From contig JAFXFS010000015.1 of NCBI GenBank assembly GCA_017513445.1, positions 35,886-99,885 on the forward strand: 64,000 nt of DNA, given 5' to 3'. A model generated the notes under the pieces. That model was not told the DNA's origin, searched no databases, and saw only the letters and a list, made by a program, of their open reading frames with translations. Shown piece by piece: positions 37,769 through 46,167 of the stretch. This DNA comes from Bacteroidales bacterium (GTDB taxonomy: Bacteria > Bacteroidota > Bacteroidia > Bacteroidales > UBA932). A program made the position numbers and the translations under genes. Each line of letters starts with the position of its first letter. Position 1 is the stretch's first letter.

Positions 37769-40102
37769 ATTCTTCAACGACTCCACAGGATTGCTCATCG
37801 AGATGCGCAGGCTGTTCATGACAACGCAGCATGAAACCAGTGCTATTATGACGACATCCGCAAGGATAAAGTACCATGGAGATAAGGCAATCTTTTCTGA
37901 GAAGTTCTTGAGCCACGCAGAAGCGGCAAAATACGATCCCACGTTGCCGAGGATGATTGCCGGGACGCTGAGTTTCATGATTTCCGCAACATAAATACTC
38001 ACAAGTTCCCTGACTGTAGCTCCGTTGATCTTGCGTATGGCCATCTCTTTGCTCCTTCTCTGAGACTCATCGCGAACGTAGCCGATCAGTCCGAAGAGGG
38101 CGATGAGTATAGATACCACGCATCCGATGATGACTGTATTTCTCATTCTTCTTTCACTGGAATATGCCTCACGCATTGAATCCTTGTATGACTTCACTAC
38201 CACATCCTTGTTCTCAATTCTGGACTGTATCACTTCCTCAACCTTTGCAATCATCTCGTTTGATATCTCGGACACCTTGATGGCCATAAATGGCATATTG
38301 GTTTTGCCCACTTCGCCCAAGAACTTGATGCTGGCTCTGGTATCCTGATTGGTCAGGGTGTTGATTCTATAGTCCTTATATACACCGCTTACTGTAAATG
38401 CTTGATTTGCAGTCTGACTGTGTTGAGTAATGCAGATCTGCTTTCCCACTGCTCCGTCACTCCAATCCTGGAACTTCATCATCTTCTTCACAAAACTTTC
38501 GCTTACTGCTACCTCTTTGGCTGTCTGGGGATATCGGCCTTCAACGAATGGTATCTCCAACATATCGAACAGTCCTGCAGAACCCTCATACTGGTCAGCG
38601 ATATTGAACAGTTCCTTATATCCGTTATCGTTGATATAGATGTTATTTCCGGAGCTGTAATCAAGCGGAAGACTGTATGATACCTGCACATCAAGCACGC
38701 CTGGGGTAGCCTTCAGATCGTTGATGATTCCCGGATGCACACTCTTGTCAGTACCCGTAAGCACTGCATAAAGCAGATTTTCGTATTCATATCCCGGCTT
38801 GTCATTGATTGCCTTATTGTACTGTGCGCTGATGACACACACAAGGGTGAGAAGAAGTGCACATATTCCGGTCTGAACGAACAGGAGTCCTAACTTCCAT
38901 ATCTTCTTGTTCTCACGATAGTTCTTTATTGCTGCACCGGCAGGAATCTTTGAATATAGATAGCCCGGAACGATGGCTGCGATAAGGAATACTGCCAGCA
39001 CCACTCCTACAGCTGTGATATAAGTTCCCTTTACCATAAGGGCATCCACAGGAACTCCGACTATATCCTCTATGACTGTCTGGAGTGAGAGAACTATGAC
39101 AGCTACAACAACAAGGGCTGCTGCAACATCAAGAGCTGCTTCCTTGAACATGACTCCATAGATGTTTGCACTGGCAGCTCCGTAGCATTTGCGGACACCC
39201 ATCTCCTTTGACCTCTTCACCAATGCAGAAACCGACATCAGGATGTAGTTAAGCTGCGAAATCATGATTAGAAGTATGGCCACTATAGTCAGAATGACCA
39301 TCATGTTCTTCATTGCAGAAGAAGATGTATGTGCACCCACAAGTGGAGAAAGGAAATAATGAATGTCAATACCCGATGTCTCCGCCATAGCTTTTATTTC
39401 AGGTGGATAATTGTTCTCCTGCATAAGTCTTATGGCGGGAGCGAGCATATCCGGATCAGTACCTTCGGCAAGCCTTACATATCCTCTGTAACTGTCATTT
39501 CCCACCCAGTTCTCTGTCGATGATTTGTCAAGGCTCTCCATAGAGAAAAGAACATCATTTTTGACAGAGCTGTGGAAAGGATAGTCCTTATAGACTCCGG
39601 CGATCTCAAGTTTGAAGTTCGGCATCTCCTCATTGTATATGATCTGTCCGACAGCTTCCGATACTCCGCCAAGTTTCTCTGCAAAAGACTCAGACACCAT
39701 TGCGACTGCAATCTGGCTGAAAGCCTCTTTAGGATTACCGGCGAGAATCTCTGTATCAAAGACATTAAAGAAACATGTATCGGCCACAATACATTCTCCA
39801 GTGATGATATTCTTCTGCTCATCGATAAACTTGTCACTGTTGAAAATGAAAGTCAATCGGGTTGCAGTCTCAATTCCGGGAACGTGCTCCTTGAATCCAG
39901 GAGCCACAGCTCCGGATACATTGTCATACTCCGATTCTTCTCCCTGCTGATTGTAAAGGGTGCGAATCTTATATATATGGTCTGCATCTCTGTAGCAGGT
40001 GTCATAACTCATCTCATAGCATACCTTCGCTATCAGAATCAGACCGATGGCTACTCCCGTACCGAGAGATAACGCCTTTATTATAGTTTCCTTGATTTTC
40101 AT
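37763..40102 (-). CDS. FtsX-like ABC transporter permease 2
   Basis: A 779-residue permease with the same double FtsX layout as its partner: an N-terminal helix (residues 10-28), a large MacB-type periplasmic domain, a central membrane block with the FtsX motif VKRSKEMGVRKCYGAASANI near residue 290, and a C-terminal block with RRSKEMAIRKINGATVRELV. It probably forms a complex with the ATPase and the first permease. Its stop lies within the palindromic repeat cluster. Confidence 0.87.
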   Translation of the reverse strand: MKIKETIIKALSLGTGVAIGLILIAKVCYEMSYDTCYRDADHIYKIRTLYNQQGEESEYDNVSGAVAPGFKEHVPGIETATRLTFIFNSDKFIDEQKNIITGECIVADTCFFNVFDTEILAGNPKEAFSQIAVAMVSESFAEKLGGVSEAVGQIIYNEEMPNFKLEIAGVYKDYPFHSSVKNDVLFSMESLDKSSTENWVGNDSYRGYVRLAEGTDPDMLAPAIRLMQENNYPPEIKAMAETSGIDIHYFLSPLVGAHTSSSAMKNMMVILTIVAILLIMISQLNYILMSVSALVKRSKEMGVRKCYGAASANIYGVMFKEAALDVAAALVVVAVIVLSLQTVIEDIVGVPVDALMVKGTYITAVGVVLAVFLIAAIVPGYLYSKIPAGAAIKNYRENKKIWKLGLLFVQTGICALLLTLVCVISAQYNKAINDKPGYEYENLLYAVLTGTDKSVHPGIINDLKATPGVLDVQVSYSLPLDYSSGNNIYINDNGYKELFNIADQYEGSAGLFDMLEIPFVEGRYPQTAKEVAVSESFVKKMMKFQDWSDGAVGKQICITQHSQTANQAFTVSGVYKDYRINTLTNQDTRASIKFLGEVGKTNMPFMAIKVSEISNEMIAKVEEVIQSRIENKDVVVKSYKDSMREAYSSERRMRNTVIIGCVVSILIALFGLIGYVRDESQRRSKEMAIRKINGATVRELVSIYVAEIMKLSVPAIILGNVGSYFAASAWLKNFSEKIALSPWYFILADVVIIALVSCCVVMNSLRISMSNPVESLKNE

Positions 40103-40109
40103 AAATTAT

Positions 40110-40172
40110 GGTTTTAGATCCCCGATCAGGTCGGGGATGACGTGGCCGTCATTGCCGGCTTGACCGGCAATC
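40110..40172 (+). repeat. island-type palindromic repeats
   Basis: One GATCCCCGATCAGGTCGGGG unit and one GTCATTGCCGGCTTGACCGG unit between HlyD and permease 2. Confidence 0.8.
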
Positions 40173-40175
40173 TCG

Positions 40176-41432
40176 TTAAAATACCAACACCTCATTATCT
40201 CCAAAATTATCATAGCCCGAAGTTATCACTTTTTCCCCGGCTTCCAATCCTTCAAGCACTTCATAAAACTGAGGATTCTGACGACCGATACGGATTTCAC
40301 GCTTTACGGCCTTTCCACCCTCCGGAGAGACAACATAGATCCACTTTCCTCCTGTCTTCTGGTAGAATGTGCCGCGTGGAATTAGGATGGCCTTCTCCGG
40401 CTGGCCGAGCTGCAGGTTGAGATAGTAGGTCTGCCCTGTGCGGATGTTTGCAGGCTGTTCACCGCTGAACTTGAAGTCTGCCTTGAACTTGCCCTCGCGT
40501 ACTTCAGGATAGACCTTTCTGATGACCGCGTCGTATGACTCGTTCTGACGCTCGAACGAAGCAGAAAGTCCTGCTGATACCCTGTCGATGTAATGCTCGT
40601 CGATCTGTGCCTCGATCTTGTAACTTCCGAGTTCATTTATCTGACCGATCTTTGTACCGCTGGCAATCGACTGTCCGAGCGTAACGTCCAGAAGTCCGAG
40701 CTCGCCGCTGATAGGGGACTTGATTGTCAGGTTTTCCTTCCTTCTGCGTATCATCTGCATATTAAGACGCATATTCTCAAGACTCTCCTGCATCTGACTG
40801 ATCTCCACGCTTCTATAAAGACTATCCTGGGTAGCACGTTCCTTGACAAGCTCCAGTCTTCCTGCCGCGAGTTCATAGTCCTCTTGAGCCATTAGATACT
40901 CCTCTCGTGCGATAAGCTTCTCCTCGTAGAGAGCCTTGTTCTGCTCATACTTTCTCTTGAGTCTCTTCACCTCGATCTGAAGTTGAAGCTTTTCCTGCTG
41001 CACGCTCAGTCTCTGCTGTTCCATAGATATCATGGTGTTGCGGAGGAGGTTCTCTTTTTCTGCCAGTTCGGCTTCCGAATTCAGAATCTGAAGGTCAAGA
41101 TTATCATTGCTCAGACGGATGATCTCATCTCCAGCATTTACCTTGGAACCCTCCTCTATGATGATCTCCTTTACGATTCCACCCTCTTGCGGGCTGATCT
41201 GTATAGTGGTCATCGGCTGCACCTGACCGCTGATGCGGATGTAGTCGTTGAACTCTCCGCTTCGTGCCTCGCTAATCGAGAGAGTCTCACCGTTAACCCT
41301 GAGTGTGCTAGCATCGTCGCGAAGCACGAGCCAGAGGATGAACGCTGCCATAAGGGCACCAAACCAAAACGGCAAAGCCTTCTTAGTGAATGCCACTGCA
41401 ATTCCTTTCTTCTTTTCTATTATCTTGTCCAT
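40176..41432 (-). CDS. HlyD-family periplasmic adaptor
   Basis: A 418-residue adaptor: N-terminal membrane anchor (about residues 19-38), a barrel-sandwich half with GEFNDYIRISGQVQP, a long coiled-coil hairpin (about 125-235, rich in E, K, Q, L), the second lipoyl half (LTIKSPISGELGLLDV) and a C-terminal beta domain (AILIPRGTFYQKTGGKWIYVV). It bridges the inner-membrane ABC complex to TolC. The gene follows the TolC gene after 21 bases. Confidence 0.93.
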   Translation of the reverse strand: MDKIIEKKKGIAVAFTKKALPFWFGALMAAFILWLVLRDDASTLRVNGETLSISEARSGEFNDYIRISGQVQPMTTIQISPQEGGIVKEIIIEEGSKVNAGDEIIRLSNDNLDLQILNSEAELAEKENLLRNTMISMEQQRLSVQQEKLQLQIEVKRLKRKYEQNKALYEEKLIAREEYLMAQEDYELAAGRLELVKERATQDSLYRSVEISQMQESLENMRLNMQMIRRRKENLTIKSPISGELGLLDVTLGQSIASGTKIGQINELGSYKIEAQIDEHYIDRVSAGLSASFERQNESYDAVIRKVYPEVREGKFKADFKFSGEQPANIRTGQTYYLNLQLGQPEKAILIPRGTFYQKTGGKWIYVVSPEGGKAVKREIRIGRQNPQFYEVLEGLEAGEKVITSGYDNFGDNEVLVF

Positions 41433-41453
41433 AGGGTTATGTTTTATCGTTTA

Positions 41454-42806
41454 TTACTGATTGATATAGCTAATTCCATTATAATAGTTCACAACGCTGC
41501 GCTTGATGTAGAATTTAAGGAGCGCATCCAGCCTGCTGGTCTTGGCATTGAGCCAGTTGTCCGAAGCCTTCTGGAAATCGATGGTCGAGATAAGGCCCTG
41601 CTCGAGTTTCCTTACATTCAGGTGATATGCCTCTTCCTGTAGTGCGGCTCTTCTGTCTGCCTGATGGAAGGCTGCTGATGCTCCGTCCCTGTCCTGTACG
41701 GCACGTATCACCTCTGCCTCCACCTCACGTACCTTCTTCTCGTACTGGACGGTAGCTCTTCTGCTTTCGTTCCTCTTCTTTCTGAGGTTTGAGAATGTTG
41801 ACAGGCGGTCAAAGATCGGAAATGACAGAGACAGCTGTATATATTCACCTCCGTTGTTCTTGAACTGTGTGTGGAATGGAGTAGCGACATATCCTTCCAA
41901 GCCAGGATAGGTATAATAGCTTGTCGACCATCCTGCGTTCAATGACAGTCTCGGAGTGAACTTCCATTTTGCTGTCTTGAGTTCAAGCATAGCATTATCC
42001 ATTCGTCCCTTGGCAATGGCGATGGACGGCAGATTATGCACGGCATAGTCGATGATATTCTCTGTCTCATCTTCCGGTGTCAATGTGGCTATCACCTCCG
42101 CATCCGCCATCGATGTGTCTATGTGCAGTTCTTCATCCATAGGCCAGAACATAAGGTCCTTTAGAGTAAGGAGAGCGTCGGAGTGCTGGTTTCTTGCATT
42201 TATCAGCTGATATTCGCGGTCTGCAAGTTCTGCCTCCATCTCGATGACATCGGTATATCCCTTCTGTCCGAGTTCCTCCTGCTTCTTTGCGAGAGTCAAC
42301 GCATCTTGAGCTGTCTGAACCTGAGATTCAAGGATTTGAGCAAGCTGCTCGAAATATACGACGTTATAATATGCTTCCATTGTTGCCAGACATATCTCGT
42401 CGCGTGTCAGTTCCTCCTGATAGATTCCCATCTTCAATGCAGTCTTGCTGATCTTCATGTTATTCACCGCCGAGAATCCGTCAAAAAGGGTGATGCCCGC
42501 TCCGACCTGATAGCCGTTGTTGAAAGAGGTAGTAGATACATAGGTGTTGGTCTCAGGGTCAACAGAGCGACCGAAATTAGAATATGCATAAGTTCCGGCT
42601 GACACCTCCGGAGTGAACACCCTCAGGATTGCATCCCTGCGAGCGACACGCGCATCATCCACATCCATCTGCTGAAGCTTCATCTTAGCAGAGTTCTCCA
42701 TAGCATACTGCATGCACTCCTTTAGAGTCATCACATCCTGGCCATACGCCACGGAAGCAAGCCCCAGTGCCACTGCAAAACAAATTATTCTTCTAGAGAA
42801 ATTCAT
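41454..42806 (-). CDS. TolC-family outer-membrane channel
   Basis: A 450-residue protein with signal peptide (ending ASVAYGQ, about residue 22) and two repeats of the TolC pattern: long amphipathic helices with heptad leucines and strands such as SAGTYAYSNFGRSVDP and LNAGWSTSYYTYPG. First gene of the reverse export operon (TolC, HlyD, permease, ATPase, permease). Confidence 0.92.
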   Translation of the reverse strand: MNFSRRIICFAVALGLASVAYGQDVMTLKECMQYAMENSAKMKLQQMDVDDARVARRDAILRVFTPEVSAGTYAYSNFGRSVDPETNTYVSTTSFNNGYQVGAGITLFDGFSAVNNMKISKTALKMGIYQEELTRDEICLATMEAYYNVVYFEQLAQILESQVQTAQDALTLAKKQEELGQKGYTDVIEMEAELADREYQLINARNQHSDALLTLKDLMFWPMDEELHIDTSMADAEVIATLTPEDETENIIDYAVHNLPSIAIAKGRMDNAMLELKTAKWKFTPRLSLNAGWSTSYYTYPGLEGYVATPFHTQFKNNGGEYIQLSLSFPIFDRLSTFSNLRKKRNESRRATVQYEKKVREVEAEVIRAVQDRDGASAAFHQADRRAALQEEAYHLNVRKLEQGLISTIDFQKASDNWLNAKTSRLDALLKFYIKRSVVNYYNGISYINQ

Positions 42807-42856
42807 CTTTTATAATAGGGTTGTTAAGTTTGTATTCATGTTCGTACCAAATAATA

Positions 42857-42872
42857 ACACCCGGCGTGCCAA
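42857..42872 (-). promoter_or_regulatory. possible sigma-54 promoter of the export operon
   Basis: The minus strand reads TTGGCACG-CCGG-GTGT about 50 bases ahead of the TolC gene. The -24 part is a perfect TTGGCACG. The -12 part has GT where GC is expected, at the correct 10-base distance. Confidence 0.45.
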
Positions 42873-43225
42873 ACTATGCAATCTATTGATATTCAAACAG
42901 ATGTAAATTCGGGAAGGGTAAATTGAGTGTAAAGTTTCTTTACACTTTTGTAAAGACGGTCATTGGAATACAAAATTTGGTCAGAAGATTAACACCCTCT
43001 GACCGGAATAGTATGTAGTTTTAATAATTTTAAGATTTTTCTATTGATTTCTGCTGCGTTCCCAATATGCGTTAGTTACCAAAGTCCAGAAAAACCATCG
43101 CATTCAGATAAAAATTGTGGCAAAATTTATTTTTGGACTCGCAAAATCGTATCTTGTAAAAAATCCAAAGCAGATCGAAAAAATCGGCCGCTTCAGAAAA
43201 ACTTTTTGCAAGATAATTGTCAGAT
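42873..43225. other. non-coding stretch before tRNA-Leu
   Basis: No supported gene. It contains a hairpin GGTCAGA/TCTGACC (about 42979-43002) and AT-rich sequence; an integrase gene was looked for on both strands and not found. Confidence 0.5.
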
Positions 43226-43247
43226 GTGGGGAAAATGTGGGGAAAAT
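43226..43247. repeat. two tandem 11-bp repeats near tRNA-Leu
   Basis: GTGGGGAAAAT occurs twice in direct succession, 45 bases from the tRNA 3' end. It is the kind of short repeat that integrase arm sites form (inference). Confidence 0.5.
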
Positions 43248-43255
43248 CGGGTATA

Positions 43256-43287
43256 AAAATGGCCTACAGGTGTCTGTAGGCCATTTG
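43256..43287 (-). terminator. tRNA-Leu terminator
   Basis: GGCCTACAG (43261-43269) pairs with CTGTAGGCC (43274-43282), extended by AATG/CATT, with a T run on the minus strand. Confidence 0.85.
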
Positions 43288-43291
43288 CGTG

Positions 43292-43375
43292 TACCCAGAG
43301 CCGGGGTCGAACCGGCACAGGTGTTACCCCACTGGTGTTTGAGACCAGCGCGTCTACCGATTCCGCCATCTGGGC
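43292..43375 (-). tRNA. tRNA-Leu (CAA)
   Basis: An 84-base class II tRNA: acceptor GCCCAGA with TCTGGGT, D arm GGTAGACGC, anticodon stem CTGGT/ACCAG with loop CTCAAAC (anticodon CAA), a variable arm and the T arm GCCGGTTCGACCCCGGC. Discriminator A; CCA is not encoded. Its last 21 bases (plus the next base) are repeated at 31401. Confidence 0.95.
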
Positions 43376-43417
43376 AATTTTTTCGTTTGGTAAACGCTCC
43401 AACGTGAATTGGAATGG

Positions 43418-43448
43418 CAAAGATATATTTTATTTTTTAAATTTGCAA
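43418..43448 (-). promoter_or_regulatory. tRNA-Leu promoter
   Basis: CAAAGATA (43418-43425) reads TATCTTTG on the minus strand, with TTG about 20 bases upstream. Confidence 0.6.
43438..43445 (+). promoter_or_regulatory. aroB promoter -7 box
   Basis: TAAATTTG fits TAnnTTTG, 19 bases before the aroB start and overlapping the divergent tRNA promoter. Confidence 0.5.
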
Positions 43449-43463
43449 TTCTAATATAAAACT

Positions 43464-44489
43464 ATGAAACAATTATCACAAATAAATTGCTTTAAGAGTA
43501 TTGAGGAATTGAATAATCAATTGAATAGAATCTCCAATCACAGGAGGGTTGTATTCTTTAAAGATAGTGAGGTAGATCGTATTTATGGTGATGAGTTACC
43601 TAAGGCAGATTTTCTTATCGAGTCGGGTGAGCAATCAAAATCATTTGATACTATTAGAGAGATCATCAGCCAGTTGACAATGATGAATCTAGGCCGTGAT
43701 ACCCTCTTTATGGCAATTGGTGGAGGAGTTACTTCTGATGTGGTAGGTTTCATTGCATCAATTTTCAAGCGAGGAGTACCGCTCATAGTGGTTCCAACAA
43801 CTCTTTTGTCTCAGGTAGATGCCTCTATTGGTGGAAAAAATGGTATAAATATAGGTGGTTATAAGAATGTCGTAGGTACTATTTATCAGCCCGATGCCAT
43901 CTATTTCTGTATGGAATTTATTAAAACCCTGCCTCTAAGGGAGTATCTATGCGGAGTCTCTGAATTGCTCAAAACCTATATTTTGTGTGATGAAAAGAGA
44001 TATTATAATTCTGTAAATCTTTTGAAAAAGTTAAAAGGTCCTCAGGCACTATCAATTCCTGAAAATGTTCCTAGAATGGAGAAGATAGTTCTTGATGCAG
44101 CTAAAATAAAGAGTCGTATCGTGATTGAGGATCCAAATGATAAAGGTGTCAGAAATACTCTCAATTTGGGACATACCTTTGGTCACGCCATTGAGTGTTG
44201 TTCTCAGGGAAAGATTAGGCACGGAGAGGCGGTGGCAATTGGTATGATAATGTCAGCAGAACTCTCCAATAAGCTTAACTACTTGCCTCTCAGAATGTTA
44301 CATAGATTGAAAGATGATTTTGTTAAATTGGGATTGCCTATATCAACGGATATTCCTATTGAGAAACTTATCTATACAATCAAAAATGATAAGAAAATAT
44401 CCAACAATCATCTTAAGTTTATTATGATTGAGAAGATAGGTAAAGTTTCCATTCTGGTAATGGATCTGGACACTTTAAGGATTCTGTAA
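43464..44489 (+). CDS. aroB: 3-dehydroquinate synthase
   Basis: A 341-residue enzyme with the AroB core: GGGVTSDVVGFIASIFKRG (NAD site), PTTLLSQVDASIGGKNGIN, LRE near the first metal ligand, and the zinc histidines in NLGHTFGHAIE and HGEAVAIGM. It converts DAHP to 3-dehydroquinate, the second step of the shikimate pathway. The other shikimate genes lie on the opposite strand beyond the repeat array. Confidence 0.96.
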   Translation: MKQLSQINCFKSIEELNNQLNRISNHRRVVFFKDSEVDRIYGDELPKADFLIESGEQSKSFDTIREIISQLTMMNLGRDTLFMAIGGGVTSDVVGFIASIFKRGVPLIVVPTTLLSQVDASIGGKNGINIGGYKNVVGTIYQPDAIYFCMEFIKTLPLREYLCGVSELLKTYILCDEKRYYNSVNLLKKLKGPQALSIPENVPRMEKIVLDAAKIKSRIVIEDPNDKGVRNTLNLGHTFGHAIECCSQGKIRHGEAVAIGMIMSAELSNKLNYLPLRMLHRLKDDFVKLGLPISTDIPIEKLIYTIKNDKKISNNHLKFIMIEKIGKVSILVMDLDTLRIL

Positions 44490-44535
44490 AGGGGGAGAAT
44501 TATCACATATTTACACAGGTAGAAGTAGTTGATGC

Positions 44536-45185
44536 TCAATAGATTGCCGGGCTTCGCCCAGCAATGACGGATATGGCTTCGCCCAGCAATGACGTGAGAG
44601 AGCTTCGCCCAGCAATGACGAACAAATACCGTCATTCCCGAGTTTGTCTCGGGAATCTGTTTCCACCTGGCACACCCAATCTTCGTCAGAGTGTATTTTG
44701 AGGCGCATTACCCGTTCCAGGTGGGCATCGTTCACCTTCCACCTGGCACACCCAATCTTCGTCAGAGTGTATTTTGAGGCGCATTACCCGTTCCAGGTGG
44801 GCATCGTTCACCTTCCACCTGGCACACCCAATCCTTGTCAGAGTGCATTTTGAGGCGCATTACCCGTTCCAGGTGGACACTGTTCACCTTCCACCTGGCA
44901 CACCCAATCTTCGTCAGAGTGCATTCTAAGGCACATACCTCGTTCCAGGTAGACACTATTCACCTCCCACCTGGCACACCCAATCCTTGCCAGAGTGTAT
45001 TTTGAGGCGCATTACCCGTTCCAGGTGGACATCGTTCACCTTCCACCTGGCACGGTTTTCCGTCATTCCTGAGCTTGTCTCGGGAATCTGTTTCAATGGT
45101 TGCGACCAATAGATTGCCGGGCTTCGCCCAGCAATGACGTGAGAGAGCAGCAATGAAGTGAGAGAGCAGCAATGACGTGAGTGAA
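44536..45185 (+). repeat. Composite hairpin-repeat locus 4 (largest 76-bp array)
   Basis: Module B and two 3' halves, then module A at about 44631. Then come five full 76-bp-type units beginning CCACCTGG at 44663, 44739, 44815, 44891 and 44966 (spacing 76, 76, 76, 75), followed by the half unit CCACCTGGCACGGTTTTC at 45043, module A, the constant TGCGACCAATA joint, module B and short AGCAATGA remnants. Each unit opens with CCACCTGG and closes with CCAGGTGG or a one-base variant. No gene is supported. Confidence 0.92.
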
Positions 45186-45195
45186 AAAGTTGCTT

Positions 45196-46167
45196 TTAAA
45201 GAAGTTCGGCAATTGCAATGGCGCAGGCCGATTCGACGATGATTGGTGTTCGCAGTGCGAAGCAGCAGTCGTGGCGTCCTTTGATAGAAAATTCTTCAAT
45301 AGTACCACTCTTTAAAGAGATGCTTTTCTGCACTTTGCTTATGCTCGAAGTTGGTTTGAAAGCTACTCTGAAATAGAGTGGATTTCCATTTGAGATACCT
45401 CCATTAATACCTCCGGCACCATTTTTTGCACATTTCCCATCTACAGAAATAATAGCATCATTATGCTCAGAACCTTTCATACGAGCAGCATTAAATCCAT
45501 CTCCAAACTCAATACCACGAACACCCGGGATTGAGAAAATCAAGTGAGAAATAACACTCTCGAGAGAGTCAAAAAATGGTTCTCCTATACCAATTGGTAA
45601 ATTATCGCATCTGCATTCAACGATTGCTCCAAGGGAATCTCCATCAGCAAGAGCTTCGTTAAGGAGAGTTTCAACTGCTTGATAATCAGCACAATTCACT
45701 CCTCCAACCTCTACAACACTACTATTGATGACAATAGGTGAGATAAGTTTTTTTGCAACAGTGCCTGCTGCAACAAGAGGGAGTGTCATTCTGCCAGAGA
45801 ATATTCCGCCACCACTGAAAACTTTTCCAAATCTGTGTAACGATACAAAATCTGCGTGGCCTGGGCGAGGGGTTTCGGTAAAAGCAGAGTAGTCGCTTGG
45901 GCGAATATTCTTATTTTGGAAAGAGATAATAAGAGGTTTACCCTCTTCTTCGCTAAAAGAGATTGTTGGAATATCATCCTCTTTGCGAGGAGTAGCCCAC
46001 TTTTCTCCCCATATTGCTCCCCCTTTGCGCGCTTCAAGGTCAGCTCTCATATCATCATAGGAGATGGAAAAATCTTCAGGTAATCCAAAGATTTTCACAC
46101 CTAATACTTCCGAATGAGATTCACCGAAAATCTCAATTTTTATCCTTTTACCAAAACAGTTATTCAT
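45196..46167 (-). CDS. aroC: Chorismate synthase
   Basis: A 323-residue protein from the ATG at 46167 (MNNCFGKRIKIEIFGESH). Conserved pieces include FGESHSEVLGV, TPRPGHADF, the FMN region FSGGGIFSGRMTLPLVAAG, KGSEHNDAI and NGGISNGNPLYFRVAFKPTS. It makes chorismate from EPSP with reduced FMN. It is slightly shorter than the usual 350 residues. The start overlaps the end of the aroD-aroA fusion by eight bases. Confidence 0.93.
   Translation of the reverse strand: MNNCFGKRIKIEIFGESHSEVLGVKIFGLPEDFSISYDDMRADLEARKGGAIWGEKWATPRKEDDIPTISFSEEEGKPLIISFQNKNIRPSDYSAFTETPRPGHADFVSLHRFGKVFSGGGIFSGRMTLPLVAAGTVAKKLISPIVINSSVVEVGGVNCADYQAVETLLNEALADGDSLGAIVECRCDNLPIGIGEPFFDSLESVISHLIFSIPGVRGIEFGDGFNAARMKGSEHNDAIISVDGKCAKNGAGGINGGISNGNPLYFRVAFKPTSSISKVQKSISLKSGTIEEFSIKGRHDCCFALRTPIIVESACAIAIAELL

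Noticed and set aside
42807..43290. Integrase gene of the tRNA-Leu island
   Set aside because: No frame of useful length or tyrosine-recombinase motif on either strand.
43117..43407. A 96-codon frame across tRNA-Leu
   Set aside because: It reads through the opposite strand of the tRNA and its terminator; chance frame.
44663..45060. CRISPR array
   Set aside because: The spacing is regular, but the whole 76-bp unit including the linker is conserved, there are no unique spacers, and no cas genes are near.
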